From the NCBI RefSeq assembly GCF_003386665.1, contig NZ_QTUB01000001.1, forward strand, positions 1,612,001 through 1,676,000: a DNA stretch of 64,000 nt. The letters run 5' to 3'. The notes beneath the pieces were generated by a model. The model saw only the letters and a list, made by a program, of their open reading frames with translations. It had not been told where the DNA came from and did not search any database. The position numbers and the translations under genes were made by a program. Below, piece after piece: positions 1-9,629 of this stretch. Numbering within the stretch: position 1 is the stretch's first letter; each line of letters opens with the position of its first letter. Source of the stretch: Xenorhabdus cabanillasii (GTDB lineage Bacteria; Pseudomonadota; Gammaproteobacteria; Enterobacterales; Enterobacteriaceae).

Positions 1-69
1 GTGAATCAGATTGAGGATCATGATACCCCAAACACAAACCATAATTGCTCTTCCTAATTGAATAAACAT
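1..69 (-). CDS. YhhL-like DUF1145 protein, N-terminal part only
   Basis: The minus strand opens with ATG at 69-67 and reads into the left edge of the window, giving 23 residues that begin MFIQLGRAIMVCVWGIMILN, a hydrophobic N-terminal segment. In enterobacteria a small DUF1145 membrane protein (YhhL in E. coli) lies directly downstream of rsmD on the same strand, and the spacing here (42 bp after the rsmD stop) fits. The identification rests on position and on the short hydrophobic start. The function of the family is not known. The rest of the gene lies outside the window. Confidence 0.55.
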   Translation of the reverse strand, partial: MFIQLGRAIMVCVWGIMILNLIH

Positions 70-110
70 TATTGACTCCAGAATCGTATTTAAGTAGATC
101 AAGCCGCAAC

Positions 111-689
111 TTACTGGCGGCGAATATACAATCGGTATGCAACCTGCCCGGCAATTTTTTCCCGGTGTAAGTGCCAGTTTGTAGGAACTTCTGTCGTGGC
201 AGATTCAGATTCTGCTTCGACATAAACCCAACTCACCTCAGCCAGCCATCCGTTAGTTTCCAGTAAATTGATGGTTTCTGTCAGCATTCCTTTGCGGAAG
301 GGAGGATCAAGGAATACTACATCAAAAGGCGTGCCAGACTGATTGAGATATTGCAGCGTATTGCCTTGCACAACATTACCGTTTTCTGCTTGTAATAAAG
401 CTAAATTGTTTGACAGTTGTTTTGCCACGTTGCGATCGTACTCAATCAAAGTAGCGTTATTTGCATAGCGCGATAAAGCTTCAAATCCAAGGGCTCCACT
501 GCCGGAAAAACAGTCCATACAGCGAGCTCCTTGAATGACCGGCATTAACCAGTTAAACAATGTCTCGCGGACACGATCTGTTGTCGGACGTAATCCCTCA
601 CTATCTGGAACCGGTAATTTTCTTCCGCGCCATTTCCCGCCAATAATGCGGATTTGTCCCAAAGGTGTGCGCTGTGATTTTTTAGTCAT
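111..689 (-). CDS. rsmD: 16S rRNA (guanine966-N2)-methyltransferase RsmD
   Basis: This 192-residue protein is a class I S-adenosylmethionine methyltransferase that makes m2G966 in 16S rRNA during 30S assembly. The N-terminal IIGGKWRGRKL segment, the SAM-binding loop DCFSGSGALGFEALSR (about residues 59-74) and the catalytic DPPF tetrad (about residues 128-131) are all present, and the length is normal for RsmD. It is divergent from ftsY, the same arrangement as in E. coli, with about 340 bp between the two. No lesion is visible. The family assignment is secure. Confidence 0.96.
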   Translation of the reverse strand: MTKKSQRTPLGQIRIIGGKWRGRKLPVPDSEGLRPTTDRVRETLFNWLMPVIQGARCMDCFSGSGALGFEALSRYANNATLIEYDRNVAKQLSNNLALLQAENGNVVQGNTLQYLNQSGTPFDVVFLDPPFRKGMLTETINLLETNGWLAEVSWVYVEAESESATTEVPTNWHLHREKIAGQVAYRLYIRRQ

Positions 690-1030
690 AGTTTACATAA
701 CTTAAATATTTATCATCGCCGTGATGTAACTCCCCGTCTATTGGGTATAGTTGGCAGATACAAAAAGCGAAAATCAAGAAACCCATTGATTAATTTACCA
801 CGAAATCCTCAATAGAATATGTGTTGTGGTCTGATGAAAATGTTAGACTGGATTTTATCACCATTAGAACCTATCTCAGTAGGCGTAATTGTTAAAAAAT
901 AAAGCGTCTATTGGGCTAGGTTCTTGGCTTATCCCTATATGAGTTAATGATCTGACAAAAGGTAAAGCAATCAGCTTAATGGGATAGGTTGTTACAACGC
1001 CATAATTAACCGCGAGGAGTGTAGTGGCCG
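690..1030. promoter_or_regulatory. Divergent rsmD / ftsY intergenic region
   Basis: This 341-bp gap holds no credible ORF and must contain the promoters for rsmD and for the ftsYEX operon. A short direct repeat, GTCTATTGGG, occurs near 737 and again near 905. Its role is unknown. The ftsY Shine-Dalgarno is the GAGG at about 1015-1018. I could not single out promoter hexamers with confidence. Confidence 0.4.
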
Positions 1031-2296
1031 ATGGCAAAAGAGAAAAAAAAAGGTTTCTTCTCTTGGTTCGGACTTGGTCGTCAGGAAAAGAAGCAGCAAG
1101 AAGAACAAATTGAAAAAGAAAAGTCAGTAGCGGAAGAAGCAGAGCAGCAGCGTCTGGCAGAGGAAGCGGCCCGTCAAGCAGCGGAAAAGGCGGAGCAACA
1201 GCGTCTGGCAGAGGAAGCGGCCCGTCGAGCAGCGGAAAAGGTGGAGCAACAACGTCTGGCAGAAGAAGCGGCCCGTCAAGCAGCGGAAGAGGCGGAGCAA
1301 CAGCGTCTGGCAGAGGAAGCGGCCCGTCAAGTTGAAGAGCCGGCCTCTTTACCTAAAGAGCAGGAACGTCCGACCAAAGAAGGCTTCTTTGCCCGTCTGA
1401 AACGGAGTCTGGTAAAAACCCGTCAGAATTTGGGGGCCGGATTTTTCGGATTATTCCGTGGCAAAAAAATTGATGATGATCTGTTTGAAGCGCTGGAAGA
1501 ACAGTTATTGATTGCGGATGTTGGTGTTGAAACAACTCGTAAAATTATCAACAGCTTGACTGCTCATGCCAGCCGTAAGGAATTGAAAGATGCGGAAGCG
1601 TTATATACAAAACTGAAAGAAGAAATGTCCGGTATTCTGGCAAAAGTTGATAAGCCATTGGAAATTGAAAGCAAATCGCCTTATGTCATCCTGATGGTCG
1701 GTGTGAATGGCGTTGGTAAAACCACCACGATTGGTAAATTGGCGCGCCAATATCAATCTCAGGGGAAATCCGTCATGCTGGCTGCGGGGGATACTTTCCG
1801 TGCTGCCGCGGTAGAACAATTGCAGGTTTGGGGGGAACGTAACAAGATCCCGGTGGTTGCGCAGCATACTGGCGCGGATCCAGCTTCTGTCATTTTTGAT
1901 GCCATTCAATCAGCTAAGGCTAAAGGCGTTGATGTTCTGATAGCAGATACCGCAGGACGCCTGCAGAACAAATCTCACCTGATGGAAGAACTGAAAAAAA
2001 TCGTGCGGGTAATGAAAAAGCTGGACGAAGAAGCGCCACATGAAATTATGCTGACTTTGGATGCCAGCACAGGCCAAAATGCAGTCAGCCAAGCTAAACT
2101 ATTCCATGAGGCGGTTGGATTGACCGGTATTTCACTAACTAAACTGGATGGTACAGCGAAAGGCGGTGTTATTTTCGCTATTGCTGACCAATTTGAAATT
2201 CCGATCCGTTATATCGGTGTCGGGGAAAGCATTGAAGATCTCCGTCCATTTAAGGCTGACGATTTTATAGAGGCTCTTTTTAGCCGGGAGGATTAA
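1031..2296 (+). CDS. ftsY: Signal recognition particle receptor FtsY
   Basis: FtsY is the membrane-associated SRP receptor GTPase that docks SRP-ribosome complexes at the translocon. The 421-residue protein starts with a basic amphipathic segment (MAKEKKKGFFSWFGL), followed by an acidic, coiled-coil A domain built of four 17-residue repeats (residues 37-104), then the NG domain. The GTPase motifs are intact: GVNGVGKTTT (G1), DTFRAAA, DTAGR (G3) and TKLDG (G4). It is first of three genes, with 6 bp to ftsE. Codons 5-7 lie in a run of nine A bases that is read in frame, a useful control for the frameshifted A7 runs elsewhere in the window. The start is supported by GAGG about 12 bp upstream. 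Confidence 0.97.
   Translation: MAKEKKKGFFSWFGLGRQEKKQQEEQIEKEKSVAEEAEQQRLAEEAARQAAEKAEQQRLAEEAARRAAEKVEQQRLAEEAARQAAEEAEQQRLAEEAARQVEEPASLPKEQERPTKEGFFARLKRSLVKTRQNLGAGFFGLFRGKKIDDDLFEALEEQLLIADVGVETTRKIINSLTAHASRKELKDAEALYTKLKEEMSGILAKVDKPLEIESKSPYVILMVGVNGVGKTTTIGKLARQYQSQGKSVMLAAGDTFRAAAVEQLQVWGERNKIPVVAQHTGADPASVIFDAIQSAKAKGVDVLIADTAGRLQNKSHLMEELKKIVRVMKKLDEEAPHEIMLTLDASTGQNAVSQAKLFHEAVGLTGISLTKLDGTAKGGVIFAIADQFEIPIRYIGVGESIEDLRPFKADDFIEALFSRED
1139..1342 (+). repeat. Four tandem 51-bp repeats inside ftsY
   Basis: Four head-to-tail copies of a 51-bp unit encode the 17-residue motif AEQQRLAEEAARQAAEK with minor changes (RR for RQ in copy 2, V for A at the start of copy 3, EE or EP at the end of copies 3 and 4). 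The copies are nearly identical at DNA level, which points to recent expansion or homogenisation. The repeats lie in the acidic linker domain of FtsY, where length varies between species. Copy number is therefore likely to vary between strains. Confidence 0.95.
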
Positions 2297-2302
2297 CTAC
2301 CA

Positions 2303-2968
2303 ATGATTCGCTTTGAACAGGTCAGTAAAGCCTATCTGGGAGGACGGCAGGCGCTGCAAGGAGTGAATTTTCACCTGCTTCCAGGAGAAATGGCATTTTT
2401 AACCGGTCATTCAGGAGCAGGTAAGAGTACGCTTTTGAAGCTTATCTGTGGTATCGAGCGTCCGAGTGCAGGTTATATCTGGTTTGGGGGGCATGATATC
2501 AGCCGACTAAAATCCCGTGAGATCCCATTTCTGCGTCGTCAGATCGGTATGATTTTTCAGGATCACCATCTGTTATTGGATCGTACCGTATACGAAAATA
2601 TTGCAATGCCACTGATTATCTCTGGAGCCAGTGCTGAAGATATTCGTCGGCGGGTATCGGCGGCGCTGGATAAGGTTGGCTTGTTGGACAAAGCGAAAAA
2701 CTTTCCCATTCAACTCTCTGGAGGAGAACAACAGCGCGTTGGCATTGCCCGCGCTGTTGTAAATAAACCTACTGTCTTGCTGGCGGATGAACCGACGGGG
2801 AATCTGGATGGTGAACTATCTGAGGGTATTATGCGCCTGTTTGAAGAATTTAACCGGGTCGGTGTGACGGTTCTTATGGCAACGCATGATACAGCTCTTA
2901 TTGAGCGAAGAAATTACCGTATCCTGACGCTGAATCAGGGACGTATGCAAGGAGGACATTATGGTTAA
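2303..2968 (+). CDS. ftsE: Cell division ABC-type ATPase FtsE
   Basis: FtsE is the cytoplasmic ATPase of the FtsEX complex, which sits at the divisome and controls periplasmic amidases through EnvC. The 221-residue protein has a Walker A motif (GHSGAGKST, about residues 36-44), Q-loop, ABC signature LSGGEQQR, Walker [12 protein letters not shown] and the switch histidine in MATHD. It starts 6 bp after ftsY and overlaps ftsX by 8 bp, so the two are probably translationally coupled. Length and order match the family. Confidence 0.97.
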   Translation: MIRFEQVSKAYLGGRQALQGVNFHLLPGEMAFLTGHSGAGKSTLLKLICGIERPSAGYIWFGGHDISRLKSREIPFLRRQIGMIFQDHHLLLDRTVYENIAMPLIISGASAEDIRRRVSAALDKVGLLDKAKNFPIQLSGGEQQRVGIARAVVNKPTVLLADEPTGNLDGELSEGIMRLFEEFNRVGVTVLMATHDTALIERRNYRILTLNQGRMQGGHYG

Positions 2969-3941
2969 GCATGTCCGTCATTCTGCGAAAAGAACAACGA
3001 CTTCCAAACCCCGTTCCAAGTCATTAAAAGGGGGCTGGCGTGTACAATCACGTTATGCGTGGAAAAGTACCCTGTCGGATATGTTGCGCCAGCCACTGGC
3101 AACGTTGCTGACCATCATGGTTATTGCTATCTCCTTGACACTGCCGAGTGTGTTTTACATTGTCTGGAAAAATGTTAATCAGGCTGTGGAACAATGGTAT
3201 CCCGTGCCACAGCTTACGGTTTATCTTGATAAGTCGCTGAATGATGTCAATTCCAATCAGTTGATTGACGAGCTGAAGGCAATGGACGGTGTGAAATCGG
3301 TAAATTATTTATCCCGTGAAGAAGCTGTGAATGAATTTCGTGCCTGGTCTGGATTTGCTGGCGCATTAGATATGCTGGAAGAAAATCCGCTGCCCGCGGT
3401 AGCGGTTGTCTCCCCTAAACTGGACTTTCAAAATTCACAAGCATTAACAACACTGCGTGACCGTGTGGCACAGTTGAAAGGCATTGAAGAAGTCAGAATG
3501 GATGATAGTTGGTTTGACCGCCTTACGGCTCTGGCTAACCTTGTTGGCCGGATTGCTGCGGTAATAGGCATTCTGATGGTAGTTGCCTTGCTATTGGTCA
3601 TTGGCAACAGCGTTCGTTTAAGCATCTTTAGCCGTCGTGAAACCATCAATGTGATGAAACTGATTGGGGCAACAGATGGATTTATTTTGCGTCCGTTTCT
3701 CAATGGTGGGGCATTGTTGGGAATTTTGGGGGCAATTTTTTCATTACTTCTTTCGTACTTGCTGGTTTGGAAACTTTCCAGCATTGTTACAGAAGTGGCC
3801 AGCGTTTTTGGTACAACCTTCAGGCTGCATGGATTGGATTGGGATGAATCACTATTACTGATACTGCTTTCAGGTATGATTGGTTGGATTGCTGCATGGT
3901 TTGCGACTATCCAGCATTTACGTCGTTTCAGGCCAGAATAG
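2961..3941 (+). CDS. ftsX: Cell division membrane protein FtsX
   Basis: FtsX is the integral membrane partner of FtsE. The 326-residue protein has a basic cytoplasmic N-terminus, a first transmembrane helix near residues 46-68, a periplasmic domain (about 70-190) that in the family contacts EnvC, and three C-terminal transmembrane helices, the usual FtsX plan. It overlaps ftsE by 8 bp and is the last gene of the ftsYEX cluster. rpoH follows after 213 bp with its own promoter region. Confidence 0.96.
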   Translation: MVKHVRHSAKRTTTSKPRSKSLKGGWRVQSRYAWKSTLSDMLRQPLATLLTIMVIAISLTLPSVFYIVWKNVNQAVEQWYPVPQLTVYLDKSLNDVNSNQLIDELKAMDGVKSVNYLSREEAVNEFRAWSGFAGALDMLEENPLPAVAVVSPKLDFQNSQALTTLRDRVAQLKGIEEVRMDDSWFDRLTALANLVGRIAAVIGILMVVALLLVIGNSVRLSIFSRRETINVMKLIGATDGFILRPFLNGGALLGILGAIFSLLLSYLLVWKLSSIVTEVASVFGTTFRLHGLDWDESLLLILLSGMIGWIAAWFATIQHLRRFRPE

Positions 3942-4154
3942 GGCTGTTTTGTTGGACATTAGATGAACTTTTTGGCTTAATTATGGTCGAAGAAACTGTT
4001 ACTGATTTGTGTGCGTTTTCATACAATGCAGACAATTTGAATATGATTTCCACGGTGGTAAAATAAGCGCATTTTTGGCTTGAACAAATTTTATTGATTG
4101 TTTCAGGTAAGTTCAAAAAACCATCAATTTGGTTCTTAGTTTGAGAGAATTTGA

Positions 4155-5009
4155 ATGACAAAAGAAATGCAAACTTTAGCATTAGTTCCACAAGGTAGTT
4201 TGGAAGGGTACATCCGTGCTTCCAACGCTTATCCCATGCTCTCCGCAGAGGAAGAGAAGGAACTGGCGGAAAGGCTGCATTACCAGGGAGATCTGGATGC
4301 AGCAAAACAGCTGATTCTGTCTCATCTGCGCTTCGTTGTTCATGTCGCTCGCAGTTATGCTGGTTATGGTTTACCGCAAGCGGATTTAATTCAGGAAGGT
4401 AATATCGGCCTGATGAAAGCGGTTCGTCGATTTAATCCAGAAGTGGGCGTGCGTCTGGTGTCTTTTGCTGTTCACTGGATTAAAGCAGAAATCCATGAAT
4501 ATGTATTGCGTAATTGGCGTATTGTGAAAGTCGCAACAACAAAAGCGCAGCGTAAGTTGTTCTTTAATTTACGTAAGGCTAAACAACGTTTGGGCTGGTT
4601 CAATCAGGATGAAGTTGAGTTAGTTGCCAAAGAGTTAGGAGTGACCAGTAAGGACGTTCTGGAGATGGAATCTCGCATGTCAGCGCAGGATATGGCATTT
4701 GATATGTCATCGGATGATGACAGCAATGACAGCCAACCCGCTCCAGTGCTTTTTTTACAGGATAAGGCTTCTGATTTTGCGGATGGTATTGAAGAAGATA
4801 ATTGGGAAAACCATGCTGCGGATAAACTTTCTGTAGCAATGGAAAAGCTGGATGAGCGTAGTCAGGACATTATCCGTTCCCGTTGGTTGGATGATGACAA
4901 TAAATCTACTTTGCAAGAACTGGCTGATAAATACGGTGTATCCGCTGAACGGGTACGTCAATTAGAAAAGAATGCCATGAAAAAATTACGAATGGCGATT
5001 GAAGCCTAA
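4155..5009 (+). CDS. rpoH: Heat-shock sigma factor RpoH (sigma-32)
   Basis: RpoH directs RNA polymerase to heat-shock promoters. The 284-residue protein has the sigma-70 core regions 2, 3 and 4, including the region 2 segment with [17 protein letters not shown] and the C-terminal helix-turn-helix ending [17 protein letters not shown]. It carries the RpoH-specific box QRKLFFNLR (about residues 132-140), which separates it from other sigma factors. The length equals that of E. coli RpoH. Upstream, 3942-4154 is gene-free and should hold its promoters. In relatives the 5' mRNA folds into a thermosensor; I did not model that here. It is followed by a rho-independent terminator at 5078-5103. Confidence 0.97.
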   Translation: MTKEMQTLALVPQGSLEGYIRASNAYPMLSAEEEKELAERLHYQGDLDAAKQLILSHLRFVVHVARSYAGYGLPQADLIQEGNIGLMKAVRRFNPEVGVRLVSFAVHWIKAEIHEYVLRNWRIVKVATTKAQRKLFFNLRKAKQRLGWFNQDEVELVAKELGVTSKDVLEMESRMSAQDMAFDMSSDDDSNDSQPAPVLFLQDKASDFADGIEEDNWENHAADKLSVAMEKLDERSQDIIRSRWLDDDNKSTLQELADKYGVSAERVRQLEKNAMKKLRMAIEA

Positions 5010-5077
5010 TGTAATTTACGAATGGCTGAGCATGAAGATTTTTTCATGCTTGAATACATACTCTAATGGATTAAAAG

Positions 5078-5103
5078 GCGATAATTTATTTATCGCTTTT
5101 TTT
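5078..5103 (+). terminator. rho-independent terminator after rpoH
   Basis: The sequence GCGATAA (5078-5084), a five-base loop, TTATCGC (5090-5096) and seven T bases form a standard terminator 68 bp beyond the rpoH stop. Confidence 0.88.
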
Positions 5104-5180
5104 ATGTGCGCTATTTATGTGCGTAGTATGGCTTTCGTTAACTTCAGATTAAAGATAAAGCCAATGGGGGTAAGAACAAA

Positions 5181-6213
5181 ATGACGACAGTTTCTGCGCT
5201 TGGTGCCATTACTGCATTGGTTATTGCTATTGTGCTGATATTACGCAAAGTTCCACCTGCTTATGGCATGTTGTTGACAGCAGTTGGTGTGTTCATTGAT
5301 GTGGCGGTTATTACGGTAGCGCCGATCGCTCTGGCAATTGCTCATCGGGCAGATTTATCAAAGATGGCGATTTTGCTTGCTATGATTGGTGGTGGTAAAG
5401 CCGGGAATGTCATGTCGCCTAATCCAAATACAATTGTTGCATCAGAAGGGTTTCATGTTCCCTTAACATCTTTGATGGCAGCGGGCATTATTCCAGGCTT
5501 ATTTGGGTTAGTAATGGCTTACTACCTTTCAAGCAAACTGATAACACGTGGATATCAGGTCAGAAGTGAAGAGCTGACAGTAACCGCTCATGAGTCTCTT
5601 CCTTCGTTTATGGCCGCAATTTCTGCTCCTGTTATTGCGATCTTATTACTGGCGCTGCGGCCTGTTGCTGATATCACCGTTGATCCTTTAATTGCTCTTC
5701 CCGTGGGAGGTCTGGCTGGTGCCATCATTATGGGACACTGGCGTCAATCAAATCGTTTTATTCTCTCTGGGCTGAGCCGTATGTCGCCCGTTGCTATCAT
5801 GTTACTGGGAACAGGAACATTGGCCGGTATCATTGCTAACTCTGCATTGAAAGACGTACTAATTCAAGGGATCGCGACATCAGGGCTGACATCATATTTA
5901 CTGGCACCTGTTTCTGGTGCGTTGATGTCAATGACCACTGCGTCCATAACTGCGGGAACAGCTGTCGCTTCCGCGGTATTCGCCCCAACATTACTGACTT
6001 AGGCATCAGTGCGTTAGCAGGAGCTGCGATGTTACATGCGGGTGCCATTGTGCTGGACCAGCTTCCGCACGGCAGTTTTTTTCATGCGACAGGTGGCAGT
6101 GTCTATATGCAGGTACACGAGCGGTTGAAATACTGCCTTATGAAACGCTGGTAGGTCTCACCATTGCTTTTGTCTCAACCTTACTCTTTGGTGTATTTGG
6201 TCTTACTGGCTAA
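5181..6213 (+). pseudogene. GntP-family organic acid permease, broken
   Basis: The open part (5181-6002, 273 codons) matches the GntP family of proton-coupled gluconate/hydroxy-acid permeases, with segments such as GGGKAGNVMSPNPNTIVASEGF. Family members have about 440 residues. Here the N-terminal helix jumps from VPPAYGML directly to LTAVGVFIDVAVI, so roughly 80 residues appear to be missing in frame. A one-base loss near 5994 ends the frame early. The next frame continues with GISALAGAAMLHAGAIVLDQ and HGSFFHATGGSV, and after another shift near 6135 with ETLVGLT up to a stop at 6211-6213. It precedes a glycerate kinase, so the intact ancestor probably imported glycerate or a related acid. 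A true pseudogene because of the deletion. Confidence 0.85.
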
Positions 6214-6254
6214 ATTTTTGTCGGCCGGATAGGTAGAAGAGAGAGGAAATTGTT

Positions 6255-7412
6255 ATGAAAATTGTGATTGCCCCGGATTCATTTAAAGAAAGCTTAAGTG
6301 CCTTACAGGTAGCAGAAGCGATAGAGCAGGGATTTCGGGAAATTCTTCCGCAGGCTGATTATATCAAGCTACCGATGGCCGATGGCGGAGAAGGTACAGT
6401 GGAATCGCTGGTGGCTGCGACAGGAGGGAAACGTATCACATGTGCAGTTACCGATCCTTTGGGGAGAACGACTGAGGCTTTTTGGGGACTGCTGGGCGAT
6501 GGAAAAACCGCAGTTATAGAAATGGCAGCAGCTTCAGGATTGCACTTAGTGCCGTTGGAACAGCGCAATCCTTTGATAACGACAACATATGGTACTGGAG
6601 AGCTTATCCTGGCTGCGTTGGAGCACGGCGCACAAAATCTAATTTTAGGTATCGGTGGCAGTGCAACCAATGATGGTGGTGCAGGAATGATGCAGGCACT
6701 TGGGGCAAATTTATGGGATGGTGATAACCGCATTTTGCCATTTGGTGGAGCAGCATTAACACGATTGGAAAGTATCGATCTTTCGGGTCTTGATACCCGG
6801 CTCAGGCAACTGAAAATTACCGTAGCTTGTGATGTAAATAATCCATTATGCGGTAAATCCGGAGCATCTGCGGTGTTTGGCCCACAAAAAGGAGCGACAC
6901 CAGAAATGGTTAAGATATTGGATTCAGCCTTATTCCATTACGGAATGAAAATTGAAGCGGTAACAGGCAGAAATGTGATCGATGCTGCGGGAGCAGGCGC
7001 GGCGGGCGGTATAGGCGCTTCTCTACTGGGTTGTCTGGGCGCAAAATTACAATCAGGTGTTGAGATTGTGATTGAGACTTTGAAGTTGGAAAAGATGATT
7101 CAGGGGGCAGATCTGGTTATTACTGGTGAAGGTCGTATGGATAGCCAGACTATATATGGCAAAACTCCTATTGGTGTTGCACGTATCGCCAGGAAATTCG
7201 GTATTCCTGTTATCGCCTTAGTGGGAGGAATGAGCAAAGACTACCATATAGTACATCAACACGGTCTGGATGCTGTATTTTCTATTATTCCCGAAGCTTG
7301 CACTCTTGCTGATGCTCTGACTAATAGTGTTGATAATCTACAGGTATTGGCACGTAACATTGCGACGGTTTGGAATATGGCTGGCATAGATAAGAAAGCA
7401 GATAGCCATTGA
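6255..7412 (+). CDS. garK: Glycerate 2-kinase (GarK/GlxK family)
   Basis: The enzyme phosphorylates D-glycerate to 2-phosphoglycerate, feeding glycerate from glucarate or glyoxylate breakdown into glycolysis. The 385-residue protein starts MKIVIAPDSFKESLSA and has the conserved blocks ADGGEGTVESLVAATGG, TAVIEMAAASGL, LGIGGSATNDGGAGM and ITGEGRMDSQT, all typical of family 1 glycerate kinases, at full family length. GAGAGGA lies about 9 bp upstream of the ATG. The gene follows the broken GntP-type permease by 41 bp and was probably co-transcribed with it. The kinase itself looks intact; garK and glxK cannot be told apart by eye. Confidence 0.92.
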   Translation: MKIVIAPDSFKESLSALQVAEAIEQGFREILPQADYIKLPMADGGEGTVESLVAATGGKRITCAVTDPLGRTTEAFWGLLGDGKTAVIEMAAASGLHLVPLEQRNPLITTTYGTGELILAALEHGAQNLILGIGGSATNDGGAGMMQALGANLWDGDNRILPFGGAALTRLESIDLSGLDTRLRQLKITVACDVNNPLCGKSGASAVFGPQKGATPEMVKILDSALFHYGMKIEAVTGRNVIDAAGAGAAGGIGASLLGCLGAKLQSGVEIVIETLKLEKMIQGADLVITGEGRMDSQTIYGKTPIGVARIARKFGIPVIALVGGMSKDYHIVHQHGLDAVFSIIPEACTLADALTNSVDNLQVLARNIATVWNMAGIDKKADSH

Positions 7413-7503
7413 AAGAATGGATAAATACTTGGGAGGAGTCAGAAAGCCCCCATTTGGCTCAAGCTTGATGGCAGGCTTCTGACAGGGGATTATTTTGACC
7501 CAT

Positions 7504-7806
7504 TTAACAACCATTTTTCCCTATAATTGTTTCAGCCATGGGAATGTATTGAGTATCGAGTTTATTAACAGAACCTTCCTTGTTTTCTTCTTTAAAGCAC
7601 TCGTCAAAGAACCAGGAAACATCAGTTTCCAATATCTTACAAATGGCAACCAGATGATTGACATTAATTCGATTAGTTCCTCTTTCATAACGTGAAAGCT
7701 GTTGCTGGCTAATGCCAATTTGTTTCGCTAATGCCGTTGCTGTGATACCCAACTCTTTCCTTTTAGTTTGAATACGTTGTCCGATTAACAGGTTTGCATC
7801 TTCCAT
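7504..7806 (-). CDS. XRE-family helix-turn-helix regulator
   Basis: The 100-residue product has a Cro/CI-type helix-turn-helix over about residues 8-62 (IGQRIQTKRKELGITATALA, then ISQQQLSRYERGTNRI). The C-terminal 35 residues are acidic and unrecognised. AAAGGA stands six bases before the ATG. Such small regulators are common as prophage remnants, antitoxins or fimbrial regulators; no partner toxin or phage gene is adjacent, so the target is unknown. It converges on the glycerate kinase gene. Confidence 0.85.
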   Translation of the reverse strand: MEDANLLIGQRIQTKRKELGITATALAKQIGISQQQLSRYERGTNRINVNHLVAICKILETDVSWFFDECFKEENKEGSVNKLDTQYIPMAETIIGKNGC

Positions 7807-7903
7807 ATCTTATCCTTTTATTTTTAAATCAGTAAGTTATGGCGTTATCAAGGATAATTGCCCTAGGGCTTCAAAATGGCTCAGCTTTACTTCACCACTG
7901 CAC

Positions 7904-7961
7904 GTAACATAGGGCATACCTTGACGGGTTTAATACCGTTCACGGTATGCCCTATTGTTAC
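7904..7961. repeat. Long imperfect stem-loop
   Basis: GTAACATAGGGCATACC (7904-7920) pairs with GGTATGCCCTATTGTTAC (7944-7961) with a single bulged base. The 23-base loop can itself pair ACGG with CCGT. There is no following T tract on either strand, so a simple terminator is unlikely. It could be a repeated extragenic element or a structured RNA. It lies about 100 bp upstream of the XRE regulator start. Confidence 0.8.
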
Positions 7962-8360
7962 ACCTGATCCGCCGTTTTGTTTTCTGACATGCGCCTTGTT
8001 TTTTTAATGAATAACTTTTCTTATTAACGTGTTGTAAAAAACAGAACCTTTACTGAGGCAAGGTGTACTCTTCCATGACGCAAACCACTTTCTCTATTTT
8101 GTTGTTACCTTGCATCTTGCAACTACTTTCCCCCGCAATTGAGTAAAACAGCAGGCTGTTCTCTTCATATGAGGAATAATGAATAGGTTTTTAAACGTTA
8201 AGTATGTTATTTATTTTTATTTAAAAAATTGAATAACAAAGTATTTTTTTAATTTAATCAATAAAATTATCAATACATTGTTTATTTGCAAAAAAATCGC
8301 CATTATCTTGTATTTATCTATTTTATTAAGATCTTCCATGAGGTTAGAAACTAAACAAAA

Positions 8361-8645
8361 TATACCAAACTGTAAACATAATCCTATATAACATTACTTA
8401 AGTCAAATTTCATTACATATCAAATCTCATTACACTTAATTTATTATAATATATGAATTTTTTTTGTTATTCACACAGTTAATTTCTTTTAAATAGTATT
8501 ACTGATCAAAAATTGTTACTTACTCGAAATCAACAGCAGCCAAATCATCCAGAATTAATATCAGTCAGTCCTTGCAATCTCAGAGTTTAATTCTATTTAA
8601 AATCGCAAATATAGATTATAAATCCAAACTAAACAGTTTGGTATA
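8361..8645. repeat. 285-bp segment with perfect 13-bp terminal inverted repeats
   Basis: TATACCAAACTGT at 8361-8373 is matched exactly by its complement ACAGTTTGGTATA at 8633-8645. The ends begin and finish with TATA. No ORF lies inside. The architecture is that of a small non-autonomous element (MITE-like) or of a pair of distant regulator sites. I could not identify a target duplication. Confidence 0.5.
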
Positions 8646-9189
8646 AAATGTTTCGTTTTTGAGTTAAATTTCATTAATTTTGGTTAAGTAAATAGATTTT
8701 AATCTTTCATTGCATTATTATTGCAATATTCTCTAATTTCCATTAGAAAATATTACTTATAGAAACTTTTTCTGCTAAATAATCTTTGGCTTTCAAGAAA
8801 ATAACAACTCACTCGCACTTTTAAATAGTGAAGAGTAGCCTGTTTTTTGCCTGCCATTTTATGGATTTTTTTATTTTTTAGTATAAAAACAATAAGATAC
8901 TGATTTTCACATAAAAGCATATTTAAAACTCGTTTACTTAGAGATCTTTTTATTGAACAGATTAAAGGAAGCTAAAAGGTTCTGATTTTAATCTCTTTAT
9001 TTAACAATTTATTATCGCTGTAATCAGGTTTTTTTGTGAAGTTATGTGATAATTATCAGCTTTTTCATATTATACCTTATGATAAATAAACCTTATCTAA
9101 TTTCGGTTTATTTTTTCAGTTTGCAGTACATGACATGAGAAGTCAGGCATTACAGGTTGACACGAATATAGCCTGTAAGTGATTTGGCA

Positions 9190-9453
9190 TGACCGATATT
9201 TTGAAGGAATTTAGACGATTAGGGAAATTAACCTCATCCCATTGGGAATATTCGCATGAAACATCAATCGTGAGATTTGACATTGTATTTACTTTCAGTC
9301 CTGCACCAAAAGATAATCCAGTTGCGTTTGCTGTAGTGTTGCTTGTAGCGTATCCATCGCAATTGGGTTTTCCCTGCCTGCATTTGCTGTCAATGAAATC
9401 ATAGATAATCCAGCTAAGTTAGCTGAGATCAATAGAGTTTTTCCATTCGACAT
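9190..9453 (-). pseudogene. Remnant of a small outer-membrane beta-barrel protein
   Basis: The minus-strand ATG at 9453 starts a signal-peptide-like segment (MSNGKTLLISANLAGLSMIS then LTANA). That frame soon stops. The overlapping frame continues with NTTANATGLSFGAGLKVN and NLTIDVSCEYSQWDEVNF, the pattern of the last strands of OmpX/Ail or opacity-type barrels. The middle of the protein is missing and the terminal strand is lost. The plus-strand 71-codon ORF over the same bases is a shadow. Family is suggested by pattern only. Confidence 0.5.
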
Positions 9454-9629
9454 TAGTTTATAAAGATGGGAAGCCTGTGATTCTCTTGTTGGAATCGTTA
9501 CGTTATCACAGTTTAAAAATATGGTTTCTCAAAATCTTTAGTTCAAATTGAGTTAAATTTGAAGTGCTTTACTTGAACAATTCCCCCATACATATAATAT
9601 ATGCCGCTTTATGATTATTGGAGGATGTT

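Larger units (their letters stand above)
7807..9189. other. Gene-free AT-rich stretch of about 1.4 kb
   Basis: I see no credible coding sequence on either strand. The stretch contains the ten-base palindrome GCCCTAGGGC near 7860, a long stem-loop at 7904-7961 and a perfect 13-base inverted repeat pair at 8361/8645. Otherwise it is very AT-rich with many short A and T runs, as expected of degraded DNA or a silenced (H-NS-type) accessory region. Confidence 0.6.

Noticed and set aside
1124..1330. Minus-strand repeated ORF opposite ftsY
   Set aside because: It is the shadow of the 51-bp repeats in ftsY; its cysteine/leucine repeats are the complement of the AEQQRLAEEAARQ units.
3928..4305. Minus-strand ORF across the rpoH leader
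   Set aside because: It lies opposite the conserved rpoH start and leader and has no protein-like pattern.
9189..9404. 71-codon plus-strand ORF
   Set aside because: The opposite strand carries a recognisable beta-barrel remnant with a signal peptide; this frame has no ribosome-binding site and no family features.
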